DNA of 64,000 bases from NCBI RefSeq assembly GCF_000499385.1, contig NW_013652297.1:1-64000 (forward strand). Reading direction: 5' to 3'. Each line of letters opens with the position of its first letter. Positions within the stretch are counted from its first letter, which is position 1. Both the position numbers and the translations under genes were made by a program. Source of the stretch: Eimeria necatrix (lineage: Eukaryota; Apicomplexa; Conoidasida; Eucoccidiorida; Eimeriidae). Below, piece after piece: positions 1-9,392 of this stretch. The notes under the pieces were generated by a model, which worked only from the letters and a program-made list of their open reading frames with translations, made no database searches and was not told where the DNA came from.

Positions 1-170
1 GCGGGAGGGGAGGGGGGCTGCTGCGGGGGGGAGTGCTGCTGCTGCTGCGGGGGGGAGTGCTGCTGCTGCTGCGGGAGGGGAGTGCTGCTGCTGCTGCTGC
101 TGCTGCTGCGGGAGTGGACCAGTGGACCATTGGGGGGGCGAGTGGGCTGGTTGTGGGTGTTGTGCTGCAG

Positions 171-440
171 AGGAGATCTTGGAGTTGGCGGGCTGCGACA
201 AACTGACGATCTCTCCGAAGCTGCTGCAGCAGCTGCAGCAAATGGAGGGGGAGGTGGAAGCAAAGCTGTCTGTACAGTCGGCGAAGAAGCAGCAAATTGC
301 AAAGTTGCATTTAAATGAAAAAACTTTTCGCTGGATGTTAAACGAAGACGCAATGGCCACGGAGAAGCTGGCGGAGGGCATTCGAAACTTTGCTGCAGAC
401 ATGAACAAGTTGAAGGACCTCATTAGGCAGCAGCTGCAGT

Positions 441-442
<2 letters not shown>
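171..442 (+). CDS. Last exon of an unrecognised coiled-coil protein (5' part outside or spliced upstream)
   Basis: An open stretch follows a good splice acceptor (gtgttgtgctgcag, ending at 170) and runs to TGA at 440-442, about 90 residues. The peptide is charged and helical, with heptad-like spacing around [17 protein letters not shown] and ending [11 protein letters not shown], and its codon use is unlike the flanking CTG repeats, so it is probably real. Upstream DNA (1-170) is G-rich CTG repeat and looks intronic. The rest of the gene must lie left of the window or in very short exons. I do not recognise the family. The stop codon is followed after two bases by a long CAG tract, so the 3' UTR would be repeat. 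Confidence 0.5.
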
Positions 443-490
<48 letters not shown>

Positions 491-758
491 CGGAAGCCGC
501 AGCACACGAGACTTTCGGCCCCGGACCTGCTGCAGCAGCAGAGCTCCCCTGCGCCGCTGCTTCCAAAGAGCTGCTGCAGCAGATGACGCCTGCTGCAGCA
601 AGTGGGGCGGCTGCAGCAAACCGCGGCTGCAGCAGCAAATGGCGGCTGCTGCAGCAGAGCGGGCGACTGCTGCAGCATAGAGGGCCGCTGCTGCAGCGGA
701 TAACGGCTGCTGCAGCAGACGGCAGCTGCAGCAGACGGCAGCAGCAGCAGCAGCAGCA

Positions 759-793
<35 letters not shown>

Positions 794-795
794 AG
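443..795. repeat. CAG/CTG repeat block downstream of the first gene
   Basis: A pure AGC run (about 15 copies, 447-490) is followed by dispersed CTGCAGCAG units separated by 10-15 unique bases, ending in AGC then CTG runs (733-790), so the tract can fold back on itself. It is open in several frames on both strands because the repeat has no stop codon. I see no conserved protein in it. Confidence 0.85.
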
Positions 796-929
796 ATTTG
801 AGGCTTTTGCAAATTGCAGCACTTCATTTCACTTCCTTTTATTTGAGGCTTCTGCGGATTTCAGCAATTCATTTCACTTGCTGCTGCCGCGGACTCGTAA
901 ACGCGTTTAATCGAAGAAAACGCATTTTG

Positions 930-1018
930 CTGCTGCTGCTGCTGTTGGTGCTGCTGCTGCTGCTGCTGCTGCTGTTGGTGCTGCTGCTGCTGCTGCTGCT
1001 GTTGGTGCTGCTGCTGGG
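930..1018. repeat. CTG repeat interrupted by a regular TTGGTG unit
   Basis: CTG runs of decreasing length are separated three times by the same hexamer TTGGTG, a higher-order repeat. Read on the minus strand it gives poly-Gln with single His residues. No gene is evident around it. Confidence 0.8.
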
Positions 1019-1098
1019 CAGCAGCTGAAAGCGTCTGCACAGATAAGAAGCGAAAGAAGACGCAGGAGTAGATGGGAAGCATTTGGAATAGGAAAGAC

Positions 1099-1196
1099 AG
1101 CTAGCTAGCAGCTAGCTAACGGCTAGCCAGCAGCTAGCTAGCAGCTAGCTGACAGCTAGCCAGCAGCTAGCTAGCAGCTAGCTAGCAGCTAGCTGT
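1099..1196. repeat. AGCTAGCT satellite block 1
   Basis: Imperfect copies of the palindromic unit CAGCTAGCTAG, with occasional AACGG, GACAG and CCAG spacers. It shares its unit with the blocks at 1722-1963 and 59720-60110, and I saw no copy in the repeat-poor middle of the window. Confidence 0.85.
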
Positions 1197-1263
1197 CTTT
1201 GGCTGCTGGAGGAGTCCGCAGCGCTCACTTCCCGGCCGTCAGTACACCTTGTGCATTTGAGTA

Positions 1264-1352
1264 CATAATGAAAACTAAAATTAAAATTAAAATTAAATTA
1301 AAATTAAATTAAAATTGAAATTAAATTAAAACTAAATTAAAACTAAAACTAA
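1264..1352. repeat. A/T simple repeat (AAAATT/AAACTAA type)
   Basis: Tandem AAAATTA-like units of 5-7 bases with phase slips, on a G/C-rich background. It sits between satellite block 1 and the CTG run at 1457. Confidence 0.8.
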
Positions 1353-1456
1353 AAAGAGACAAAGGCCTGCAGCAGCTCAGCTGAAAACCCATTTTCTGTT
1401 CAGCTGAAATCATCCCGCATGCATTCAAGTCGGAAGGAACTCTTTTACTCCTGCCC

Positions 1457-1535
1457 TGCTGCTGCGCTGCTGCTGCTGCTGCTGCTTCGCTGCTGCTGCT
1501 GCTGCTGCGCTGCTGCTGCTGCTGCTGCACGCTGC
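1457..1535. repeat. CTG runs broken by CGCTGCTG
   Basis: Three CTG runs of 5-8 copies are separated by CG or TTCG insertions that shift the frame each time. This resembles the 8-bp array at 58955-59098. No protein is supported. Confidence 0.75.
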
Positions 1536-1721
1536 TGCGTGCCAGTGCGAAGAGAGGAGTTGAAGTTTGCGAGCTGTCAATGGAGTTGAAATGAATTGTA
1601 GGAAATTTTAGAAATTCAATTTTGAAAAGTTTTTGCTGCTGAGTTCAAAGTTGCTGCCAGCTTTGTCTCTGAGTTTGCTGCAGTGCACAGAGCCCTCTAC
1701 CGCGCTGCGGTGCAGCTGCCC

Positions 1722-1963
1722 AGCTAGCTAGCTAGCTAGCTAGCTAGATGGCTAGCTAGGTGCCTAGCTAGCTAAATGGCTAGCTAGCTAGCTAGCTGCC
1801 TAGCTAGTTAGGTGGCTAGGCGGCAGCATGTCCAGCTAGCTGTCCACATATCTATCGAGCTACCCAAGCGTCCAGCTAGCCAGCTAGCTAGCCAGCTGGA
1901 CCTCCAGCTAGCTGGCTAGCTGGACCCTAGCTAGCTAGCCAGCTAGCTAGCTAGCTAGCTGTG
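1722..1963. repeat. AGCTAGCT satellite block 2
   Basis: About 240 bases of GCTA/AGCT tandem units with variants (AGCTAGATGG, AGGTGCCT, GTCCAGCTAGCC). The first part is almost pure GCTA; the later part has a GTCCAGCTAG variant repeated several times. No ORF of interest crosses it. Confidence 0.85.
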
Positions 1964-2132
1964 AACGGGGCAAAGGAGCATCGCGTCAAGCTTGAATCGT
2001 TTCGTCCTGCCGAAAATGTTTTTTGATTTTGCGAAAATGCGAAAAATAAAATCGCCCAAAAATCGGCCGCAGAAACGAAACGAAGCGAAGAGGAATTTGC
2101 TGCGCCAAGCGCGACTGCCAGGCCGCCTGCGC

Positions 2133-2171
<39 letters not shown>

Positions 2172-2182
2172 AGCAGGCCCCT

Positions 2183-2675
2183 CTACGCGAAATCTTCTCT
2201 TTCTAAAATGCGTTCGAGCTCGTCTAGAGCGTCTTTGACATCTTGTGCAAATTTGAAATCTTCGAGACCATCTTTATTGTCCTTCTGTGCCTCTAAAGCT
2301 GTGTCCAAGTCCCCCTGGGGGGCCCCCAAGCTCGGGAGTTGCTGGCCAAAGAGCCTCAACTGGGGGGCCCCCAGGAGCCTGGGGGCCCCCCTGGCCAGGA
2401 AGGCCGCGCCCACGAGCAGTGCCACGAGGGCCAGGAGGGGTTTAAGGCTGGGGGCCTTGGGAGGGGGGGGCCCCCCTGGTGCTGCGGGACTCCGTTTGCT
2501 GCTCCGCAATCCACGAGAGCTGCTCGTCCGACGCCGGAGACGTCTCGTAGCTCCGGGGGCCCTCGCTGGCCGAGCTGTACAAGTCCCAGGTCTCGGACTC
2601 GCCCAGGGAGGTCTCAGTGGGAAGTTCCCGCAGGGGAAGAGTGTCTTCATAGGCCTCTGGAGAAGAAGAGCCCAT
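2183..2675 (-). pseudogene. Small single-pass membrane protein gene with an apparent one-base frame break
   Basis: A minus-strand acceptor (cctcccccacag, exon starting at 2683) leads into an ATG at 2675 and an acidic Ser/Glu-rich segment (PEAYEDTLPLRELPTETS) in one frame. That frame stops just after a G8C6 homopolymer at 2463-2476. From the same homopolymer the next frame carries a clear membrane helix (KPLLALVALLVGAAFLARG) and an acidic tail ending LERILEREDFA with stop at 2183. One extra base in the homopolymer would join both halves into about 165 residues. This is either a sequencing or assembly indel or a recent frameshift; an intron is unlikely because no splice signals flank the run. 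Family not recognised. Conserved-looking composition on both sides argues that the whole was recently one protein. Confidence 0.5.
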
Positions 2676-2732
2676 GCTGGAGACTGTGGGGGAGGCGTGG
2701 GCGAGGCGATCGCGGGGCGAAACTGCTGCTGC

Positions 2733-2770
<38 letters not shown>

Positions 2771-2949
2771 GCGGTTTCGCACGGCCGAAGCGGAGCTTAT
2801 CCGTCAAAAACAAGCACATGGCACCCGCATCGGATGTTTTCTCTCGGAAAATGGAAAATTCAAGCAGCTCAGTGCGTCGCCGGAGGCCAGATCAGTAGCC
2901 TTTGTGTCACTGAGGTGTCTTTTTGCAAGATCCTGACATCCTTGGGGTG

Positions 2950-3879
2950 CCGAATTCGGAACCTCTGCGGCGACCCGCCGCAGAAATGGGACTCAAAGAA
3001 GCGCTGCGATTGAAATAAATCCTAAAATGGGCTTCCTGAGAGAAAAAAATGGTCAAAACTTAACCAAAAGCCATTGCCACCTTCAAACTGAACGGCTGCG
3101 CCGCTCTCCGGTCTCGACGTCGAGGATGCCCCACGGCCAAGATCACAAAGCCACGGGAAACAAATGAGAACGGAACACTAATTGCTGCCTTTCAATTCAA
3201 AGAGGCATTGCAATCTGAGCCCGAGAAGGCGCAGGAAGGTGACTGTGGGGCTGTAGGTACTCGCAGCCTGACCGGCTGGCTTGCGTCGTCACACACGGCA
3301 GCCAAACGTTACTTGGGCAGGCACAGCATTCGCGCTTCTCTACTCCATTATTATTCATTTATTTCCACGTTTAAAACGCTTAGAAAGGGGAATTAGGGGA
3401 TATAATTCAAATAGCAGACGCAAAAACGCCCCTCTTGAACGGTTCGTTGCGGCTTCTGCCAGAGCGACCGGCCTCTGCAAGGGAAAGTCACCGGCCCAGC
3501 AGAGCCCCAACTGCACACCAATTCCTGTCTTTTCTTCTGTAGTTTTAGTTAAACAGTTGCTATTAATGCGAGGCTTAAGGCAATGGGCTTGACAGGATGC
3601 GAAGGCCGGTACACTCGGGTGCAGGGGGAGGAGCTGTGCATCGCGCCGTCGATGGTTGGTTGCTCCTCTGTCATTCAGGCGGAGACATTGCATTCTCTTG
3701 AGTTTAAACGTTTTGCAAAAACGCTAGTGTTTGGTTTTAACTGTGCAACCCAGCCAGCGCCCTCCCAGCCGTGCACTGTCTTGGGGAGGCGACAGCCGCT
3801 GCGGCTGTGCCTCCGGGTTCCCGAGTTACCATTGGGTGCGCATGTGGAATATTGGTGAATTGAAAAGACCTAACGGCTT
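2950..3879. other. Boundary from repeat-rich to repeat-poor DNA, no gene seen
   Basis: CAG/CTG and GGGGCCCC motifs stop at about 2,820 and base composition becomes mixed. Several ORFs of 60-110 codons overlap each other in both strands but none shows splice-bounded coding character. Probably the 3' side of the minus gene that ends at 3880. Confidence 0.5.
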
Positions 3880-6041
3880 TTAATTGAACTTCTTGCTCAT
3901 AATTCGTAGATTTTTGTGTATGGTTGCACTTGAGTGGATTCTTTTGAGACGCTTTCGCCGCCTCGTCTCGACAGCACTGGCAGCGTGCTCCACCGTGCTG
4001 CGGCAGAGTTGATTTACTTGAATATAAAAGCGCTCCACTTCAAGTAGATCATTCAAATGAGCTAATTCAATGTTCATCTCAAGAGTTCTCTCTTTGGCTC
4101 GGCACCCGCAGAAATCGCAGGCAACACCACTTCTCTGCCTTTTGCACTGGCCTCCTGTAGTGGAAATATGTTTCAGAATGCAGCAGCGCTTTACAAATGC
4201 AAGCATTTCTTATATACCCAGGCTCATTTATGTAACACAGGAATAAAACTAAGTGGGGAGTGAGTCCTTTTTTCCGTGGAAGGGCGTTTTTGTTCTCTGT
4301 TTCCCGCTTACTTGCGGCTTCTTGCAAGAATTGCGTTGATGCTGGCGCTATGAACAGAGAGTCTGGCTCGATTACTGTTTAAAAGGCTTCTTTATTATCA
4401 AATGAACGTTTCATAACGACGATCTGAACTACAGCCTTTTCCCGTACCCTCTAGTTCTTGCTTAAACTCAGCGAAGTGTACTCACAACTGTAGCGAGTTT
4501 TGCAGTTCTTTGAACAGCAAGAAATGGAATAAGGGGCATCAGAGGAAGAAGTAATAAAATCAACGAAGTGGTTCAGTTCGTTTTTCGCGTTTTCTTGTTT
4601 CTGCACTGTCAGCCGAGCCACTGTTGCTGCTGCTGCTGCTGCTGCACCCACTAAGACAGCGAGTTGTGGCTGTCCGCTGGCAGCAGATCAGTAAGGATGG
4701 TCAGGCTTTCTGGCAAAAAGCGTTTGCCCGCACTGAGAGAAAGGGAAGCTCTGTAAGTCAGCAGCCCGTTGTTTCTTGCGTCAATCTGAACGCAGCACAG
4801 CCACAGCCCCAGCACTGCTGCCTGGCCTCCACGCTTCAGCAGCAAGCGCAGCTCGCGCTGCACAGTTTGCTGCAGTGCAGCACAGTTTGCTGCAGTGCAG
4901 CAAACTGTGTGTTGCTGCACTGCAGCAAACTGAGTTAATGCTCTGAATGCTCTTCTGCTGGCTCGCCTTAAGTGGCTTCCTGTTCTTCTCCAGTTGGGCG
5001 CAGCGGCCAATCAGGCGCGAGAGGAAGGCGTCTGTCATGCCGACGTTCTGCAGCGACAGTTCCTGAGGAAGAAAAGAGATGCAGAACTGAAAATAAAAGT
5101 GGAAAATTAATGCTTTTATACATTTATTTATTTATTTTAGACCCCGACTGCGTGGAAAACACGCCCCCACCGGCACGCCTTCTCCTCGTTGATTTACGCG
5201 CAATAGGCTTTGGTTTGCACGATGGAGTTTTAATTCACTTTTTATGGAGAACACAATTAGAGCACTAGAAATTAAAACATTTAGATGAAGGAAGACCTGT
5301 GGCTGTAGGCCGTAGACAGTGTGGGAGGTGGCGGCGAGCCTGTGCAATCTCTTAGTGCTGGGATGTCCCACCAGCGTAGGTATCTCAACCTTCAATTGGT
5401 ACACGAATAAGGTTTAAATTAATCTTGAAACAAACTTATTGAAACAAACTTATTGAAACGAACTTATTCAACCACTCATGCATGCACAGCGCGTGAGGTT
5501 GTGGTGTGAGGCGGAAGTTCCTTGCCCGTAAGAGCGGCGCGTTCGCCAGAAATTTGCAGACAGCTCCTGCCGCTTTCTCTCCCAGCGCATTGTCATCGAG
5601 ACAAACAGAAAATACCTTTTCAACAGCCCGTGTCTCAATCCATTTATCGCTGAAAGCGCCACGTAGCAGCACATGCAAAGTGCAAAGAGTCTATCTGTGA
5701 GCACTGCGTAGAGGGGAGCGCAGACAGCAGAAAATATATATAAGTATATATAGGCTTTCCAAGTGTATAGCGCACAGCAATCTGCATGCACCAGGAAAGG
5801 CGTAAAGTGAAGGAAGAAATAGCCGAGAAAAGGCGCACACAATTTGCTGCAGCGATTCCGCTGTCAAATCGACATTCACGAGGGCCACGTGCTGGCATTC
5901 GTGGCTCCAATCTTCTGACGGAGAAATGGAGTTGTTTTTTATGTCTTCAGCGTTTTCCGCTTCTTCTTGCAAGGATGGTGGGTTCTTTAGACTCAATAGC
6001 ATGCGCTCCAATTCGTTAGCTGTCAAGGAGACGTCCCACAT
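3880..6041 (-). CDS. Leucine-rich-repeat protein, multi-exon (5' end uncertain)
   Basis: A chain of short minus-strand exons reads as ribonuclease-inhibitor-type leucine-rich repeats. Exon 6041-5841 contains DVSLTANELERMLLSL and HVALVNVDLTAESLQQI. An exon after the acceptor near 5670 has SVCLDDNALGEKAAGAVCKF. Exon 5264-5198 ends NQSLLR and joins in phase to an exon starting ELSLQNVGMTDAFLSRLIGR (from about 5057), then IDARNNGLLTY (from about 4790). Later exons lie near 4622-4496 (donor GTGAGT) and 4130-3880, the last a charged helical tail with TAA at 3880. LRR proteins are binding scaffolds; CEP78-like centrosomal proteins have this repeat type plus a helical tail, but that is only a guess. 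Some junction phases near 4100-4650 do not resolve by eye. The gene may begin further upstream and could be joined to the exons at 6774-8822. Confidence 0.5.
4861..4931. repeat. Direct and inverted copies of a 20-bp unit inside an intron
   Basis: CACAGTTTGCTGCAGTGCAG occurs twice in tandem (4861-4880, 4881-4900). The second copy continues into its own reverse complement (14-base arms 4881-4894 and 4896-4909, one-base spacer), and a third, inverted copy follows at about 4913-4931. It can form alternative hairpins and lies in a probable intron of the LRR gene. Confidence 0.8.
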
Positions 6042-6773
6042 CTGCCATTCGCAACTGCTTGCCTCCTTCATCCTCGATCAAGTCTTTGTGAATTGGATCA
6101 GTGATATGAAGTGGTGAGACAATGAAGATGTGCCTTTTGTGGTCGAGACAAGCACTGACGACTCGGAGTGTCTTCAAATCGGGGAAGTTTTGAATGCATG
6201 GAAGCTCAGCTACATTGAATTGACACTGAATATTGCCGTTGACTACCCAATTCCTTTTAATGTGCCTAAAGGAATAGGCCTTTAGCAGCTTTCAATGGGC
6301 TCTTTCGTTCAGGTGTGCTGTGGCTGAGCAATGGGAAATGCATGTGCAGAGAACGCAAACAGTAGGGGGATTAAATGACCGCAGAAGTTGTACTGCAACA
6401 CTCTTTTGTCAAGATTGAGGGAAACTGCAGTGATGGGTAGTTAATTTCTCATTAGGTGAGAAACCAACACCAAGCCGATGCGAAAGAGCGACGATTGGAT
6501 GCCGATCGCCACAGCAAGTGGGTGGCCTCTACATACTTTAAAAAAGCCGGCTGTTTTCCTCTAAATGTAAATATGGTGTTAAAAAGAGAAATGCAGTTTA
6601 TGTGTAATATTAGGGCAGCTTTAAGACAGTAGCTGTGCACCTAAGTAAAACGGTGAATCAGGTTCTGTGGTAGCCATAGTCGTTGGAGTGATGGAACAAA
6701 GTCGACTGCACTCGAAGTCCTCCTAATAAACTTGTCATGTCTTCAAATTCATTCAGAAATTTTTTATTAATTC

Positions 6774-7231
6774 TTATTTAGCTTTTTCTTTTTCCTGAGT
6801 CGCTACAGTAGTCAGCGATTGTGCTGCGGACTGCCGGACACGACGGCGGACTCTTGAAGTTGCGTGGGAAAAAGCAAATTCTAGCGTTATTTTTGGCTTC
6901 CAAGTTCCCATTAATAAACCAAGCATATAATGGGAGTACATTAATAAGCGTGAGTTTGTGAAAGCATTTATGTTTTCTGGAAGAAAGTCTCGGCAGGCCC
7001 GCGAAAGTACTTCGAGTTGTATCTGGCTCATCATCAGAAGCCCGGCCTCCGGGAAAACAAACGTTTCGGTGAGTCATAGGGAAGGCCTGAGGCCTTCTTA
7101 ATGCAAAAACGCATTCCGCGCTTTGACTTCCATTGACATGGAGCTCCCCAAGTTCAACTTGTAACTTTAACTCTGGGAGCCTATGTTTGACGCATGCTGC
7201 GCAGCCTGTCACTAGCTGCATGATGCACAGC

Positions 7232-7271
<40 letters not shown>

Positions 7272-8822
7272 CTCCCCAAACTGCAGAGAGACTTAAGATG
7301 GAATGCCACATAAAGAATCAAGAAACGCAACCCAAGGAGGCACGCCGCTCAGCCAATGCTTGCCAACTCGCTCTGAAATCCGCAACCAGAAGAGTTAGCA
7401 AGAAGTGCTTCTCGCTCGCGAGCAATTATAGCACCTGTTCAGTCGAAACTGTCACACGAAACATAAGAGTTATGCACAGTGCACACAGTAGATGGGCCAA
7501 AAGAACTCCGCTGCAGGAGAAAGCTGCACTCAGCCACTGTAGGCAAGACCAGGACTCCTGCCGAAGCAGTGCACCGGAATTCCCACAGTAATGCTCGGCA
7601 ATTTGTGCCGACAGCTAAGAGTCTCTGTGCTGAGTGCTCTTTGCATAGAGGCGTAATCCCAAGTTTCGATTTGCCATACTGTAGTTTGTGAACAAAGTTG
7701 GCGTTGTGGTGACAGTGACATCTCCAAGAATTGCAATGAAGCTTTGAACAGAGCTGCGAGAACTGACTTGCATAACTTGCAACACACCGATCAAAAACAG
7801 TGGCAATAAGGCCTGGAACTTGAGAATAATATTTCACCTTCAGCGAAGTGTGCTAGAAAAGCTCATAACCTCCTGCTGTGACACTGTGGCTCAAGCAGAC
7901 TCAGCCACAAGCAAGCATACGTTCAAGCAATCGATTCTTAATTGCACCTTCTTGGGTATATGCAATTACATTGGCGATCCATCTGTTCAGAGCTACTGAG
8001 ATGCTCTCCTCCTGACAGTGGTTAACTGCGTTGGCCGCCTCCCCCACGACAGGCATTCTTACACGTCGCAAGGGCACTACTGAGCCTTTGTCGGGTTTTC
8101 AACGAAAAAAGCAGTTGCAGGCAGATTTGTGCCGCTACATAAAACCAAATGATTTCTTGTGACAAGTCTGCGATTTATCTGGCCCACAAACGGCTGAAGT
8201 TGGTACTTCGGGCTGGCGGCGTCACTCAGGCACGCCGTTCTGGAACTTCCGGCAGCGTCTTTGGATCGTATGGAAGAATCTATTCAAAACGGTTTAGATC
8301 ACGAATTATAATTCCTCCTAAATGCAGATGCCGGGGTTCATCGGGTGGAAAAATGTGCGGAAGATCTGTGCCGGTAGAACACCTTAGATCTGAGAAAGCA
8401 CCTGTGTGCTGCTGCTGTTGGGCTGCTATGCTGCTGTTCATGCAAATTTGCTTTTTTTCTGAAAGATTAATTGTGTTTTATCAATTGGCAATCAGTTTTG
8501 GCTTGCACTCTGCACAGCGCAAATCGTGGATGTAAATAACTTGGGTGCATGCTTCTGGCTTCTGCCAAGGCTTCCCTTTGGTCGCATGCAGCAGCAAGTA
8601 GGCTGCTGTGCTTTAATTTACGAACGATGAATCGCTTCAGCTCACAGGGCTGTAATTTGATGTTAAGCAGAAAACATATATCCTCTTTGGTTTAACACCT
8701 CTGTAAATGCACACATAAGCCTGGGTGACTGCGTTTGCTTCTGCTGCGCGGCGGGCCATTCCATATATCTCACCAGAACTCTTCACCTTCGTTTGTTTTA
8801 TCCCTTTGTTTGTTTTCGCCAT
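6774..8822 (-). CDS. Multi-exon gene of unknown function (model incomplete)
   Basis: The likely start is ATG at 8822: exon 8822-8774 (MAKTNKGIKQTKVKSS, donor GTGAGA) joins in phase to 8458-8402, which has the acceptor aattaatctttcag and reads EKKQICMNSSIAAQQQQHT. A possible internal exon follows the acceptor tattctcaagttccag near 7825. A convincing last exon ends at 6774 with a charged tail finishing TQEKEKAK, preceded by SRACRDFLPENINAFTNSRL. The middle exons were not resolved, and the two ends might belong to different genes or to the LRR gene downstream. It is divergent from the TOM1-like gene, with under 600 bases between start codons. No family recognised. Confidence 0.35.
7231..7270. 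repeat. Isolated AGC repeat in repeat-poor DNA
   Basis: About 13 AGC copies, one of the few long trinucleotide runs between 3 and 51 kb. On the minus strand it reads as poly-Leu in an ORF without other support, and it probably lies in an intron of the 6774-8822 gene. Confidence 0.75.
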
Positions 8823-9392
8823 TGCTAGGAGCGTGCTGTTCCGGCGATTTCGCTGGACCCGCACCTTTCCTCTTCCCGGGATGCGCAGCCGCCGTGGGCA
8901 GAAGGAAAGCCTAGGCCGTTGCTTACCGAGCCAGCGGCACTTTCAGCTGTCTTCAGATCGCCACTCCGCTTCTTACCCTCGAACCGACTCCCGTTCACTG
9001 CTCAGCGCGGCAACACCAGTGTGCATGCGCGTGGCGTGTGATGGTGGGTTTTAGTCATATGCAGGAGCTAACGGCGAGCCGATTCCCATTTTGCAGCAGA
9101 CTTTCGCTGATGGACGAATGGGCTTGCGGAGGCCTTCTTGTGTACCCTTTTTCGCAACAATAGGAGCGCAACATATGGGCTACTTCCCCCGTAATCGTTG
9201 CATATCAGGAGGGATTGTTTCTGTTGTTTTACCCCTTCACTTGCCCCGCTTTTTCGTCTCCCAGAACGGACGCCGGCAGTCGAAGCCCTGGGCACCTTCA
9301 AAAGCGTGTTAGACGAACGGGGAACTTCCCTGTTGGGGATTCAGGATCCTGAAGGGCGTGTGGGCCGGAGTAGACCGTTTCCTCTTTTCAAT

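Noticed and set aside
82..318. 78-codon plus ORF beginning with a Leu run
   Set aside because: Only CTG repeat plus a shifted reading of the exon at 171-442; the other frame has convincing helical coding character and a splice acceptor.
1992..2936. 314-codon plus-strand ORF
   Set aside because: Antisense to the acidic, membrane-helix-containing minus gene; its content is Cys runs and Arg-rich sequence expected from reading that gene backwards.
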